A DNA stretch of 64,000 bases, taken from Paenibacillus helianthi. Its GTDB lineage: Bacteria > Bacillota > Bacilli > Paenibacillales > Paenibacillaceae. The position numbers and the translations under genes were made by a program. Of this stretch, positions 8,385-17,590 are shown piece by piece. Each line of letters begins with the position of its first letter. Positions within the stretch are counted from its first letter, which is position 1. The stretch covers positions 1 to 64,000 of the forward strand of contig NZ_LVWI01000046.1 in NCBI RefSeq assembly GCF_001909055.1, written 5' to 3'. Below the pieces are notes generated by a model that did no database searches, was not told where the DNA came from, and was given only the letters and a program-made list of their open reading frames with translations.

Positions 8385-9371
8385 TTAGTACTGCGCAAGG
8401 CGCAGCATTTCCGCTTTCACTTTATCCTTGCTCAGCATAAAGAACTTCTCCATCGGCGGGCTGATGGGCATCGCCGGCACGTCCGGTCCGCAGAGACGGA
8501 AGATCGGCGCATCCAGTTCGAACAGGCAGTGTTCTGCGATAATTGCCGCCACTTCTCCGCCGATGCCACCGGTCTTGTTGTCCTCGTGAACAATCAGGAC
8601 CTTCCCGGTCTGGCGGGCAGCGGCAATAATGGCCTCGCGGTCCAGCGGCTGCAAGGTGCGCAGATCAAGGATATGCGCGGTAATGCCTTCCTCGCGCTCC
8701 AGCTCTTCCGCAGCCTGCATGGCAAAATGCAGCGGCAGACTGTACCCGATTACTGTAATATCGCTGCCTTCACGCAGCAGATTTGCTTCACCGATCGGAA
8801 CGGTGTAATCCCCTTCCGGCACATCTTCCTTAATCAGCTTATAGCACTTTTTGTTCTCGAAGAAGAGGACCGGATCAGGATCACGCACAGCTGCCTTCAA
8901 CAGCCCTTTGGCGTCATACGCCGAGTACGGTGCTACTATCTTAAGCCCTGGCGTCCCGAAGAAAATCGATTCCGGGCATTGCGAATGGTACAGTCCGCCG
9001 AAGATCCCCCCGCCAATGGGAGCACGGATCACCACCGGACAGCTCCAGTCGTTATTGGAGCGGTAGCGGATTTTGGCAGCTTCGCTGATGATCTGGTTAG
9101 TCGCCGGAAGCATGAAGTCAGAATACTGCATTTCAGCAATCGGCTTCATCCCGTACATCGCTGCACCGATAGCCACACCGGCTATGGCAGATTCTGCCAG
9201 TGGTGTATCCATGACGCGTTCTTCCCCGAACTGCTCCTGCAGCCCTTTGGTGGTGGTAAAGACTCCACCCTTAACGCCGACATCCTCGCCGAGCACGAAC
9301 ACCGATTCATCGCGCTCCAGTTCTTCCTTCATTGCCAGCCGGATGGCATCGATATATTCCATAATCGCCAT
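8385..9371 (-). CDS. bkdAB: Branched-chain 2-oxoacid dehydrogenase E1 beta
   Basis: 328 residues, full length for transketolase-like E1 beta subunits. Pyrimidine-binding domain with GEDVGVKGGVFTTTKGL and DTPLAESAIAGVAIGAA, then the C-terminal transketolase domain (TVIGYSLPLHFAMQAAEELE, VHEDNKTGGIGGEVAA). Pairs with the alpha subunit encoded 3 bp upstream to form the ThDP-dependent decarboxylase. GGAGG lies before the ATG. Confidence 0.92.
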   Translation of the reverse strand: MAIMEYIDAIRLAMKEELERDESVFVLGEDVGVKGGVFTTTKGLQEQFGEERVMDTPLAESAIAGVAIGAAMYGMKPIAEMQYSDFMLPATNQIISEAAKIRYRSNNDWSCPVVIRAPIGGGIFGGLYHSQCPESIFFGTPGLKIVAPYSAYDAKGLLKAAVRDPDPVLFFENKKCYKLIKEDVPEGDYTVPIGEANLLREGSDITVIGYSLPLHFAMQAAEELEREEGITAHILDLRTLQPLDREAIIAAARQTGKVLIVHEDNKTGGIGGEVAAIIAEHCLFELDAPIFRLCGPDVPAMPISPPMEKFFMLSKDKVKAEMLRLAQY

Positions 9372-9374
9372 GGG

Positions 9375-10406
9375 TTAGGCTCCTCCCTTGAGGTCAGATT
9401 CACTGTATACATGCAGCAGCGTATCTTCCGGTTTCGGAAACGGCGCATTTTCAGCGTATTCAATGGCTGCCTTCAGCTCCAGATTGTATTCTGCAGCCAG
9501 ATCACGTTCCTGCTCGTCACTCCAGAGTCCAAGTTCAATCAAGTAGGTGCGGAAGGCGGCAATGCCGTCTTTTTTCCAGTTGGCATCCACTTCCTCCTTC
9601 GTCCGGTAAGCCAGATCATTATCCGAGGTGGAGTGCGGAGATAAGCGGTACATCATCGCCTCAATCAGGGTCGGGCCTTCACCGGCTAGCGCACGCTCAC
9701 GCGCTTCCTTCACCACGCGGTACACCTCCAGCGGATCATTGCCGTCTACCTGGATACCCGGGAAGCCGTAGCCCAGTGCACGGTCGCTGACTTTACCCCC
9801 AAGCTGCTTGTGGGCCGGAACCGAAATTGCATACTGGTTGTTCTGGCAAAAAATGATGACCGGCAGCTTATTCACCCCGGCGAAATTGCACGCTTCATGG
9901 AAATCCCCCTGGTTGCTGGAGCCTTCCCCGAAGGTGACAAACGAAACGAATTTCTTCTTCTGCATTTTGGCTGCCAGGGCAAAGCCCACGGCATGCGGCA
10001 CCTGTGTGGTCACCGGACTTGATCCGGTCACAATCCGCAGGCGTTTACTTCCGAAATGGCCCGGCATCTGCCGGCCTCCGCTATTAGGGTCTTCGGCTTT
10101 GGCGAACACAGACAGCATCAGTTCACGCGTTGTCATACCCACAGTCAGCACAAAGGCATAGTCACGGTAATAAGGTAAAAAATAGTCATTCTCCCGGTCC
10201 AGCGCAAAAGCTGCTGCTACCTGGGCCGCCTCCTGGCCGATCCCGGAGACATGAAAGTTAATCTTCCCGGCGCGCTGAAGCAGCAGGCTGCGTTCATCGT
10301 ACTTCCGCCCGAGCTGCATATATCTGTACATATCGATGACCTGGCCGTCACTGAGTCCAAGCGGCTTATGTCTGTTAACGGTTTCTACAGTACCTTGGGA
10401 TTCCAT
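9375..10406 (-). CDS. bkdAA: Branched-chain 2-oxoacid dehydrogenase E1 alpha
   Basis: 343 residues. ThDP-binding motif GEGSSNQGDFHEACNFAGV with the GDG-like opening and the NN of FCQNNQYAIS; the phosphorylation-loop-like region is MYRLSPHSTSDND. The branched-chain rather than pyruvate specificity is inferred from pairing with bkdAB/bkdB and lpdV. AGGAGGTACCTCAT precedes the start, with a hairpin repeat immediately before it. Confidence 0.9.
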   Translation of the reverse strand: MESQGTVETVNRHKPLGLSDGQVIDMYRYMQLGRKYDERSLLLQRAGKINFHVSGIGQEAAQVAAAFALDRENDYFLPYYRDYAFVLTVGMTTRELMLSVFAKAEDPNSGGRQMPGHFGSKRLRIVTGSSPVTTQVPHAVGFALAAKMQKKKFVSFVTFGEGSSNQGDFHEACNFAGVNKLPVIIFCQNNQYAISVPAHKQLGGKVSDRALGYGFPGIQVDGNDPLEVYRVVKEARERALAGEGPTLIEAMMYRLSPHSTSDNDLAYRTKEEVDANWKKDGIAAFRTYLIELGLWSDEQERDLAAEYNLELKAAIEYAENAPFPKPEDTLLHVYSESDLKGGA

Positions 10407-10423
10407 ATGAGGTACCTCCTAAA

Positions 10424-10464
10424 AGTTTGTTAAGCGATGCTTCCTTGATTTTCTTCGTACAACT
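10424..10464 (-). repeat. Hairpin repeat copy before bkdAA
   Basis: A diverged member of the 44-bp family: AGTTTGTTAAGCGATGCTTC at one end and TTCTTCGTACAACT at the other. It abuts the AGGAGG ribosome site of bkdAA exactly as the copies before bkdB and spoIIIAH do. Confidence 0.65.
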
Positions 10465-10653
10465 TGCATCAAGCGGCATACACTCAAGCTAATCTGTGCC
10501 TGATCTTAAAACCAGGTACTAAATCGTACTCCAGTCCATTATAATCCCTTTTCCTCTAAAAAGAAAAGCCACGAAAAGCCGGTTTGGAGCTGTTTTGACG
10601 CATATGGCGCCTTCAGCTCCGCCCGGCATTCCCGTGGGGGCATTCATCGTTTC

Positions 10654-12075
10654 TTAGAATCCGATTGCTCTTCCATCCACAGCGAGCATAGCTTCGCCAA
10701 TGATCTCGGAAAGTGTAGGATGGGCATGAATCGCTTCCCCGACTTCCCAAGGTGTGGCATCCAGCAGCTGTGCCAGTGCCGCTTCCCCGATTAGATCCGT
10801 AACATGGGGACCGATCATCTGCACACCGAGAATATCTCCGCTGCTCCGGTCGGCAACGACTTTGACGAAACCGTCCTTCATCCCGTAGACAATCGCTTTT
10901 CCAATGGCCGAAAACGGGAACTTACCAGTGACCACATCCGCTCCAATCGCCTTGGCCTCTTTTTCCGTATACCCTACGCTCGCCACTTCAGGACGCGTGT
11001 AGACACAGCGCGGAACCAGGTGCGGGTGATAGGGATGAAGCTTCTCCCCCGCCAAATGGTTCACTGCACGTATTCCCTCATGACTTGCAGCATGGGCCAG
11101 CTGGAGTCCGCCGATGCAATCGCCAATCGCATAGATATGCGGTTCATTAGTCTGCATGTTGGCATTAACTTCAATTACACCTTTATCAAAATGGATATCA
11201 GTATTCTCCATACCAATATTCTCAATATTAGCTACTCTGCCTACAGATACCAGGAGCTTCTCCGCCGTCAGGGTCTGGACCTGTTCACCCTTACGGGCTT
11301 CAATAGTAACTCCCGATTCTGAAATTACACAGGTCTCAGCATCTACAGTTGTCCCGGTCAGCACCTTCACGCCGCGTTTCTTCAACAGCCGCAGCAGTTC
11401 GCGGGCGATCTCCTCGTCTTCGAGAGGCAGCAATTGTCCTGCCGCTTCGACCACAGTGACCTGCACGCCAAAATCAGCCAGCATCGAAGCCCATTCCACA
11501 CCGATGACTCCGCCGCCCACAATAATGATCGAGGCTGGCAGTTCTTCCAGTGTCAACGCTTCTTCGCTGCTCAGTATAACCTTGCCGTCCGGCTTCAGAC
11601 CGGGCAGCACGCGTGGACGCGAGCCGGTTGCCACAATGAGATTGCCGGAAACCACAGTCTCCATCTCGCCATTCTCCAGCTCCACTGCCACGGCCCCGCT
11701 GCGCGGAGAGAAAATCGAAGGGCCAATAATGCGTCCTTTTCCCTTCAGCACCTGGATTTTATTTTTACGCATCAGAAACTGCACACCCTGATGCAGCTGC
11801 TCGACCACAGCTTCCTTGCGGGCCTGCACCTTCGGGAATACCAGCTGCACCCCCGCAGTCTCGATGCCATAACTCTCACTCTCTTGTATTTCAGCGTATA
11901 CCTCGGCACTGCGCAGCAGCGATTTGCTCGGAATGCAGCCGCGGTGCAGACAGGTTCCGCCCAGTTTGTCCATTTCAATGACAACGACAGATTTCCCGAG
12001 CTGAGCTGCGCGGATCGCCGCCACATAACCTCCGGTACCTCCGCCAAGAATGGCCACGTCACATGAAATCGTCAT
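10654..12075 (-). CDS. lpdV: Dihydrolipoamide dehydrogenase (E3)
   Basis: 473 residues from ATG 12075; an ATG 15 bp further upstream lies inside the GGAGG site and is rejected. FAD site GGGTGGYVAAIRAAQLG, redox disulfide GGTCLHRGCIPSKSLL, NAD site IIIVGGGVIGVEWASMLADFG, second FAD motif IYAIGDCIGG, and the dimer-interface catalytic HAHPTLSE. Regenerates oxidised lipoamide on the E2. First gene of the operon here; the ptb-bcd-buk genes that precede lpdV in B. subtilis are absent from this locus. Confidence 0.93.
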   Translation of the reverse strand: MTISCDVAILGGGTGGYVAAIRAAQLGKSVVVIEMDKLGGTCLHRGCIPSKSLLRSAEVYAEIQESESYGIETAGVQLVFPKVQARKEAVVEQLHQGVQFLMRKNKIQVLKGKGRIIGPSIFSPRSGAVAVELENGEMETVVSGNLIVATGSRPRVLPGLKPDGKVILSSEEALTLEELPASIIIVGGGVIGVEWASMLADFGVQVTVVEAAGQLLPLEDEEIARELLRLLKKRGVKVLTGTTVDAETCVISESGVTIEARKGEQVQTLTAEKLLVSVGRVANIENIGMENTDIHFDKGVIEVNANMQTNEPHIYAIGDCIGGLQLAHAASHEGIRAVNHLAGEKLHPYHPHLVPRCVYTRPEVASVGYTEKEAKAIGADVVTGKFPFSAIGKAIVYGMKDGFVKVVADRSSGDILGVQMIGPHVTDLIGEAALAQLLDATPWEVGEAIHAHPTLSEIIGEAMLAVDGRAIGF

Positions 12076-12123
12076 ATATGTATCCTCCATTCATCACTCG
12101 TAAGTTCTAAATTAACCTATTAC

Positions 12124-12151
12124 ATTGTACTCTCTTTTATCCCCATAACAA
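12124..12151 (-). promoter_or_regulatory. Putative SigA promoter for lpdV-bkd
   Basis: On the minus strand TTGTTA (12151-12146) and TACAAT (12129-12124) are 16 bp apart, upstream of lpdV. No SigL-type GG-GC (-24/-12) motif was found. Confidence 0.45.
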
Positions 12152-12245
12152 AGCTTACAAACGTCATATATACATGGACTTTTACCCGTTGAAGCGTTAT
12201 CATATGGGTGAATTCAATGGGATACAAGTGGAAAAGGAGGAAATC

Positions 12246-12551
12246 ATGAAACTGCTCACCACACGCTTCATTGCCATCCTGATTCTGGTGATTCCCGGCC
12301 TCCTCGCGATGACAGGCTTCCTGATGATGAAAGACGATATTTTCAACTATATTTCCATGCATGGCGACGATAACGCAACTCCTGTTTTTGCCTGGCTTCA
12401 TTTTGGCGGAGGGCTGCTGCTGTTCCTGGCCGGAATGAGCTTCCTCGGCGGCTGGATTCTGACCCGTGACCGGAAGCGCAATTACGTCGGTCCCCGTTTC
12501 AAGGAGAAGCAAAAGACCCAGCAGCCCCCCTCACCGGATGCCTCCAGCTAA
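12246..12551 (+). CDS. yqzF: DUF2627 family membrane protein (YqzF)
   Basis: 101 residues, two transmembrane helices (residues ~6-27 and 56-78) separated by a short loop with DDIFNYISMHGDD, and a basic tail. Start ATG 12246 has AAAGGAGG. The family is found beside the bkd locus in Bacillus as well, which supports the name. Function unknown. Divergent from lpdV. Confidence 0.8.
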   Translation: MKLLTTRFIAILILVIPGLLAMTGFLMMKDDIFNYISMHGDDNATPVFAWLHFGGGLLLFLAGMSFLGGWILTRDRKRNYVGPRFKEKQKTQQPPSPDASS

Positions 12552-12603
12552 GCGATAGTAATCACAGGCGAGACTAGCATAGCCGTTCCCCTTATAGACA
12601 GCA

Positions 12604-12640
12604 AAGGCAGTTCCGAAGAATTTCGGACTGCCTTTTTTTT
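12604..12640 (+). terminator. Intrinsic terminator after yqzF
   Basis: AAGGCAGTTCCGAA pairs with TTTCGGACTGCCTT, followed by a run of eight T. Confidence 0.9.
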
Positions 12641-12645
12641 ATAAC

Positions 12646-14493
12646 CTACCCCGTCGCTGAATCCGAAGTCCCCCGTACCAGCTCACTGTACAATCCGCCC
12701 TCCTGCAGCAGTTCTTTATGCGCCCCCTGCTGCAGAATCCGTCCGCCCTGAAGCACCAGAATACGGTCTGCCGCACGGATCGTCCCCAGACGGTGGGCGA
12801 TCACGAAGCTGGTCCGGCCTTTCATCAGCGCCTGCAGTCCCTCCTGGATCTTGATCTCCGTTACAGTGTCGATGCTGCTTGTCGCTTCATCCAGCACCAG
12901 CATGGACGGATTGGCAAGAATCGCTCGGGCTATAGCCAGCAGCTGCTTTTGTCCCTGGCTGATCCCTGTGCCGTCCACAGACAGCATCCGTTCGTAGCCG
13001 CCTTTCATCCGCATAATAAAAGAATGGGCATTCGCCAGCTTCGCCGCTTCCTCCACTTCCTCGTCACTGGCATCCAGCCGGCCGTAGCGGATATTATCAC
13101 GGATCGTTCCCTTGAACAAGAAAGAATCCTGCAGCACAAAGGCCATGTGGCTGCGCAAGCTCTCACGGCGGATCGAAGACAGGTCCCTGCCATCCAGCGT
13201 AATGCTGCCCTTGTCAGGATCATAGAAGCGGGACAGCAAGCCGATCAACGTGGTTTTACCTGCCCCGGTTGGCCCAACTAGTGCAATCATCTCGCCGGGC
13301 TTGGCCTCGAAGCTGATATCCTGCAGCGTATCGGTTCCGTCATCATACGAGAAGGACACTCCGGAGAATTTCACCGCACCCTCCACGTGATCCAGCGCTC
13401 CCGCTGTTCCTTCATCCTTGGCTTCGGCTCCTTCATCCAGCACCTCAAATACCCGTTCTGCACCGGCAATCGCCGACAGCAGCGTGTTCCACTGGTTCGC
13501 CAGATCATTCAGCGGCCGCGTGAATTGGCGCGTGTATTCCACGAATGCGATAATAACGCCTACGGTAACTAAATCCCGGATAGCCAGCAGACCGCCGACT
13601 CCGGCTACAATGGCAAAGCTCAGATTGTTCAGGCCGTTCATCAGCTTGGGAATAAAGCCCGAAATCGCCTGAGCCCAGTAGCCCGACAGCATAATCCGCG
13701 TATTGCGCTCACGAAAGCCCGCAATGACCCGCTCCTCCTGCGAAAAAGCCTTGATGATTCTCTGCCCCGACAACGTCTCCTCAATAAACCCGTTAAGCTC
13801 GCCCATATTGCGCTGGCGTTCCTTGAACAGCGGACCGGTCCGCCGTGTAATCCAGCGCATGCCCAGGATCATCAGCGGTACTACGATGAAGGTCAGCAAC
13901 GTGAGCAACGGGCTTAGCCACAGCATCACACCCACCGTGCCGAGCAGTGTCAGCACGCTTGAGAAAATCTGAATCGCCGAGCTGTTCAACGTGGAACTAA
14001 TATTCTCAATATCATTGGTCAGACGGCTCATAATTTCACCCTGCTGCCTGCGGTTGAAGAACGGAATCGGCAACCGGTGCAGATGGGCGAACAGATCGGT
14101 ACGCATCCGGAATACGGTCTCCTGGGCAATCTCGATCATCCAGATGTTCTGCAGCCAGGAGGTCAAGGAATTGAACAGATATACGGCGGCAAGCGTGATT
14201 AGGAAGAATCCCCAGGTTCTGCCTCCATTTCCTTCCAGATAGTGGTCCACCGCTCTGCTGATCAAATAAGGTCCGAGCAGAGCAAGTCCGGAGCTGAGAA
14301 ACACCATCACCAGTACAAGCGCGAGCTTGGCCTTGCGTTTCGCCAGGTAGCTCCAGATTCTCTGTAGTGTGGCCGACCAGTTCTTGGCTTTTGCCTTTGG
14401 TTTACGTCCTCCCGGCGAACCGAAGCTTGCCGCATCACCAAGTCCGACACTCAGCTTCGGGTGGCGAAAAGGGTCAAGTAAAGCTTTGAACAT
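12646..14493 (-). CDS. ABC exporter half-transporter, second subunit
   Basis: 615 residues: six-helix exporter membrane domain (residues ~45-330) and a nucleotide-binding domain with Walker A GPTGAGKTTLI, signature ISQGQKQLLAIARA, Walker B MLVLDEATSSID and H-loop AHRLGTIR. The catalytic Glu is present, so this is the competent NBD. Start chosen at 14493 (GGGAGG 9 bases before); an upstream in-frame start lies within that site. It overlaps the partner gene by 20 bp. Likely a heterodimeric drug or lipid exporter of the YfiBC/YknUV/BmrCD type; substrate unknown. Confidence 0.88.
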   Translation of the reverse strand: MFKALLDPFRHPKLSVGLGDAASFGSPGGRKPKAKAKNWSATLQRIWSYLAKRKAKLALVLVMVFLSSGLALLGPYLISRAVDHYLEGNGGRTWGFFLITLAAVYLFNSLTSWLQNIWMIEIAQETVFRMRTDLFAHLHRLPIPFFNRRQQGEIMSRLTNDIENISSTLNSSAIQIFSSVLTLLGTVGVMLWLSPLLTLLTFIVVPLMILGMRWITRRTGPLFKERQRNMGELNGFIEETLSGQRIIKAFSQEERVIAGFRERNTRIMLSGYWAQAISGFIPKLMNGLNNLSFAIVAGVGGLLAIRDLVTVGVIIAFVEYTRQFTRPLNDLANQWNTLLSAIAGAERVFEVLDEGAEAKDEGTAGALDHVEGAVKFSGVSFSYDDGTDTLQDISFEAKPGEMIALVGPTGAGKTTLIGLLSRFYDPDKGSITLDGRDLSSIRRESLRSHMAFVLQDSFLFKGTIRDNIRYGRLDASDEEVEEAAKLANAHSFIMRMKGGYERMLSVDGTGISQGQKQLLAIARAILANPSMLVLDEATSSIDTVTEIKIQEGLQALMKGRTSFVIAHRLGTIRAADRILVLQGGRILQQGAHKELLQEGGLYSELVRGTSDSATG

Positions 14494-16219
14494 GCTGCGC
14501 CACCTCCCTGTCTTGGGATTCATTGATCTTCCGGTACAGCTCCGAATCCTTCATCAGCTCATCATGCGTCCCCTTCGCAATCAGTCGGCCTTCATCCAGC
14601 AGTAAGATAAGGTCAGCAGAGACGGTCGAGCTGATTTTTTGCGTAATAAGAAATGTGGTGCAGGACATGTTTTTCAGTTCTGCCAGCAGCCGGCCTTCGG
14701 TAACCGCATCCAGTGCACTGGTGCTGTCATCCAGAATTAGAACCGCGGGTTTTCTAACCAGCGCTCTGGCAATCGTCAGCCGCTGCTTCTGCCCCCCGGA
14801 GAGATTGACTCCCCGCTGTCCCAGCATGGTGTCATAGCCATGCGGTAATTCTTTTACCGTATCATGTATTTGCGCGGCTGCAGCTGCCCGTTCAATCTCC
14901 TCCTGGGTGGCATCCGGCTTGCCCCAGACCATGTTCTCCCGCACCGATCCGGTAAACAGCAGGACCTCCTGGGGAACATATCCGATGGCGCCGCGCAGTC
15001 TGGACATTTCCATCTCTGAACTTGCCGTCCCGTCGATCCGGATGACACCGCTGTTCTGCTCATACAAACGGGGAATCAAGCCTACCAGAGATGATTTGCC
15101 TGAGCCGGTAGCTCCCATAATTGCCACCCGTTTTCCCGGCTGCACCGTAAACGAAATATCCTCCAGCACAGCAATATCACTCTCCGGATAACGGAAGCTA
15201 ACATGCTGGAACTCAACTTCACCCTGAATAGGTGCTGTCTTTCTTATAGTTCCCGCCACTTCATTCTTAGCTTCCAGGTGATCTGCCGACATAACTTCCT
15301 GAATCCGCTGCGAAGAAGCCTTGGCCCGGGAAAACGTCGCCATAATCCAGGATAGTGCTGACAAGGCTCCGATCGTACGCAGGGAATAGTTAATTACTGC
15401 TACAGTCTGTCCAAGGGTTGCGTCTCCGGCGGAAATCTCGATACGTCCGAACCACAGCACCAGCATAATACCCGCATTCACAATCAGCATAATAAGTGGA
15501 GCCGAGGTCTCCGTCAGCCGCAGCGCAGCTACAGTGGAAGTCATCAGTTCCCTGCTGAATGATGCGAAACGGTAAGTCTCATGGCTCATACGCACAAACA
15601 CCCGAATCAACCGGATACCGGTAAGGTTCTCCTGAATTACACTGTTGACTCCATCCAGCCGGCTCTGCACGCTGCGGAACAATACCGAGGCTTTTCTCAT
15701 CACCCAGACCAGAAACACAATGAGTACCGGAAGGGTAACTGCCAGCAGCAGCCCCAGCTTCACATGTACGACTAACGCCATCACCACACTGCCCACAACA
15801 ACGAGCGGCACACGAGTCATGAAGCGGAGTCCCATAAAAATCGTATCCTGCAGCTGTGAAACATCCGCCGTAAGACGGGTGATTAGAGATGAAGTGGGGA
15901 AACGGCTGAATACGGCATAGGCAAAGGACTGAACCTTCTCATATAACTTATCCCGCAGATCAAAGGCAAACCCCTGGCTGGCATGAGACGCAAAAAAAGA
16001 GCTGAGCACGCCCGCAATAAACGCCAAAACTGCGCTTACTACCAGCACACCGCCCCATAGCCAGACGACCCGGTTGTCCTGTTCCCTGATTCCGTCATCA
16101 ATAATTTTGGAGATCAGCAGGGGCTGGGACAGCTCCACCGCCAGTTCGATCACCATCATCACCAGCGCGGCGATTGCAGCTACCCTGTATTTGTTGAGAT
16201 AGGAAAAAATGATGTTCAT
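14474..16219 (-). CDS. ABC exporter half-transporter, first subunit (degenerate NBD)
   Basis: 581 residues with exporter membrane domain and NBD: Walker A GATGSGKSSLV, signature LSGGQKQRLTIARA, and Walker B VLILDDSTSALD. In the last motif the catalytic Glu after the Walker B Asp is replaced by Asp, as in the degenerate site of asymmetric exporters. The switch region reads LITQKISS rather than the usual A-H-R, so the H-loop His is also missing. Together with the next gene this indicates an asymmetric heterodimer with one hydrolytic site. Confidence 0.88.
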   Translation of the reverse strand: MNIIFSYLNKYRVAAIAALVMMVIELAVELSQPLLISKIIDDGIREQDNRVVWLWGGVLVVSAVLAFIAGVLSSFFASHASQGFAFDLRDKLYEKVQSFAYAVFSRFPTSSLITRLTADVSQLQDTIFMGLRFMTRVPLVVVGSVVMALVVHVKLGLLLAVTLPVLIVFLVWVMRKASVLFRSVQSRLDGVNSVIQENLTGIRLIRVFVRMSHETYRFASFSRELMTSTVAALRLTETSAPLIMLIVNAGIMLVLWFGRIEISAGDATLGQTVAVINYSLRTIGALSALSWIMATFSRAKASSQRIQEVMSADHLEAKNEVAGTIRKTAPIQGEVEFQHVSFRYPESDIAVLEDISFTVQPGKRVAIMGATGSGKSSLVGLIPRLYEQNSGVIRIDGTASSEMEMSRLRGAIGYVPQEVLLFTGSVRENMVWGKPDATQEEIERAAAAAQIHDTVKELPHGYDTMLGQRGVNLSGGQKQRLTIARALVRKPAVLILDDSTSALDAVTEGRLLAELKNMSCTTFLITQKISSTVSADLILLLDEGRLIAKGTHDELMKDSELYRKINESQDREVAQHVQSFT

Positions 16220-16237
16220 CAGCGTTACCCCATTTGT

Positions 16238-16444
16238 CTATTCGTAGAGCGCTTCACGCAGGCGGGTGGACATCGATGAAGATTGTCCCTTCAAAATTAC
16301 CCGGCGCAGCGCCTTGTTGCTTCGGTTCATTTCAACCAGCTCGCCTAGCATCTCTGTCAGCAAGCTTAACGTTTCCTGTGACAGCTCCCCGTTTTCTTGC
16401 AAAGCGGCTATCTTCTCTTTGTAACCTTCCATATGGTCCGTCAA
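16238..16444 (-). CDS. Small hypothetical protein leading the ABC exporter operon
   Basis: 68 residues from a TTG at 16444 with AGAAGG seven bases upstream. Charged and helical (EKIAALQENGELSQETLSLL), no membrane segment, no recognised domain. Its stop is 18 bp from the exporter gene, so the three are probably one transcript. A role as accessory or regulatory protein for the exporter is guesswork. Confidence 0.6.
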   Translation of the reverse strand: MTDHMEGYKEKIAALQENGELSQETLSLLTEMLGELVEMNRSNKALRRVILKGQSSSMSTRLREALYE

Positions 16445-16625
16445 TGGTAAGCCTTCTTTCTATAAACGTTCTTCTGAATAAATACACATAACCGCGATCA
16501 TTATAACATTCTTTAACCATTACCCGTAAATGTTTTCACTGGCTACATTTACTGAGAATATGCTAATCTAATAAAGTCGCATTTTTATAGATGAGGATTC
16601 ATCAGGCTGATTAACGAAAGGATAG

Positions 16626-17201
16626 ATGGAAGTGGCACAGTTGTTTTTCAAGTATGGAGCAATGAACAGCGGCAAATCCATTGAGATACTCAAGGTTGCG
16701 CATAATTACGAGGAGCAGGGCAAGTCGGTGCTCATTTTCACTCCATCCCTTGACGACCGGGACGAAGTCGGATATATATCCTCCCGTATCGGGTTGCGCA
16801 AGCAAGCGATCGCGATCGACGAGAATACGGATATATACAGCATTGTCAGCAGCAATTTGCCCAAACCCCATTGTGTACTGATCGATGAATGCCAATTTTT
16901 GACGAAGGATTGCATCCTCCAGCTGGTACGGATTGTCGACGAGCTGAATATTCCGGTCATGGCTTTTGGGCTTAAAAATGATTTCCAGAACAATCTGTTC
17001 GAAGGCAGCAAATACATGCTGATCTATGCAGACAAAATCGAAGAAATGAAAACAATCTGCTGGTTCTGCGAACGCAAAGCCACGATGGCGCTGCGCGTCG
17101 AGAACGGCAAGCCTGTATACAGCGGCAAGCAAATCCAGATCGGCGGCAATGAAGCCTACTACCCGGTATGCCGTAAATGCCACAAGAATCCACCGCTCTA
17201 A
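16626..17201 (+). CDS. tdk: Thymidine kinase
   Basis: 191 residues. P-loop [20 protein letters not shown] (residues ~11-30), the DE box VLIDECQFL near residue 82, a zinc finger of CWFCERKA and CRKC near residues 141 and 184, and the lasso loop between. Phosphorylates thymidine to dTMP in the salvage pathway. Standing alone, followed by a strong terminator. Confidence 0.93.
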   Translation: MEVAQLFFKYGAMNSGKSIEILKVAHNYEEQGKSVLIFTPSLDDRDEVGYISSRIGLRKQAIAIDENTDIYSIVSSNLPKPHCVLIDECQFLTKDCILQLVRIVDELNIPVMAFGLKNDFQNNLFEGSKYMLIYADKIEEMKTICWFCERKATMALRVENGKPVYSGKQIQIGGNEAYYPVCRKCHKNPPL

Positions 17202-17209
17202 AAGAAACG

Positions 17210-17263
17210 AAAAAGCACACACTCTGCGGCAATGGCCGACCTTTCGCATAGTGTGTGCTTTTT
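17210..17263. terminator. Bidirectional terminator between tdk and small gene
   Basis: AAAAAGCACACACT and AGTGTGTGCTTTTT form a perfect 14-bp stem; T tracts follow on both strands. Confidence 0.9.
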
Positions 17264-17286
17264 GTATGGAGAGCGGAAGCCTTGCG

Positions 17287-17541
17287 TTAATGGATTGCCT
17301 GTGCTGCAAGGTACTCATCTTCCTTGCGGACATAGAGATCATGCTGAACGGAAGCTTTGCCGCCATATAGGACGCGCTGGACCGTAGCCTGCATTCCTCC
17401 ATTGATTTTGGAACGATGGGGAATGCCAGCCTCAGTAAGGCGGCCTTTGGCTCTAAAATATTGAGCCTGATCAAAAGTCGTGAACACCAGCGTGCGTTCT
17501 CTTGGAATGAAGAAATGCAGTATACCTTTAAATAAGCCCAC
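17287..17541 (-). CDS. Small conserved-type protein, DUF2007-like fold possible
   Basis: 84 residues from GTG 17541 with AGGAGG nine bases before. The pattern TLVFTTFDQAQYFRAKGRLT, then EAGIPHRSK and HDLYVRKEDEYLAAQAIH, resembles the ferredoxin-like DUF2007 signal-transducer fold (an element facing a residue pair plus final A-x-x-A-I-x). No membrane helix. Function unknown; the fold remark is inference. Confidence 0.6.
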   Translation of the reverse strand: MGLFKGILHFFIPRERTLVFTTFDQAQYFRAKGRLTEAGIPHRSKINGGMQATVQRVLYGGKASVQHDLYVRKEDEYLAAQAIH

Positions 17542-17590
17542 CCGCAGCTTCCTCCTCCCTTTTCACACGGTCTTCGTTGCACCTTATGCC

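Noticed and set aside
8529..9644. Plus-strand frame of 371 codons opposite bkdAB/bkdAA
   Set aside because: Antisense shadow of two well-supported genes; no family motifs.
12076..12245. SigL (-24/-12) promoter for bkd
   Set aside because: No TGGCAC-N5-TTGC type sequence on the minus strand.
16611..17582. Minus-strand frame of 323 codons opposite tdk
   Set aside because: Shadow of tdk; tdk has all catalytic motifs.
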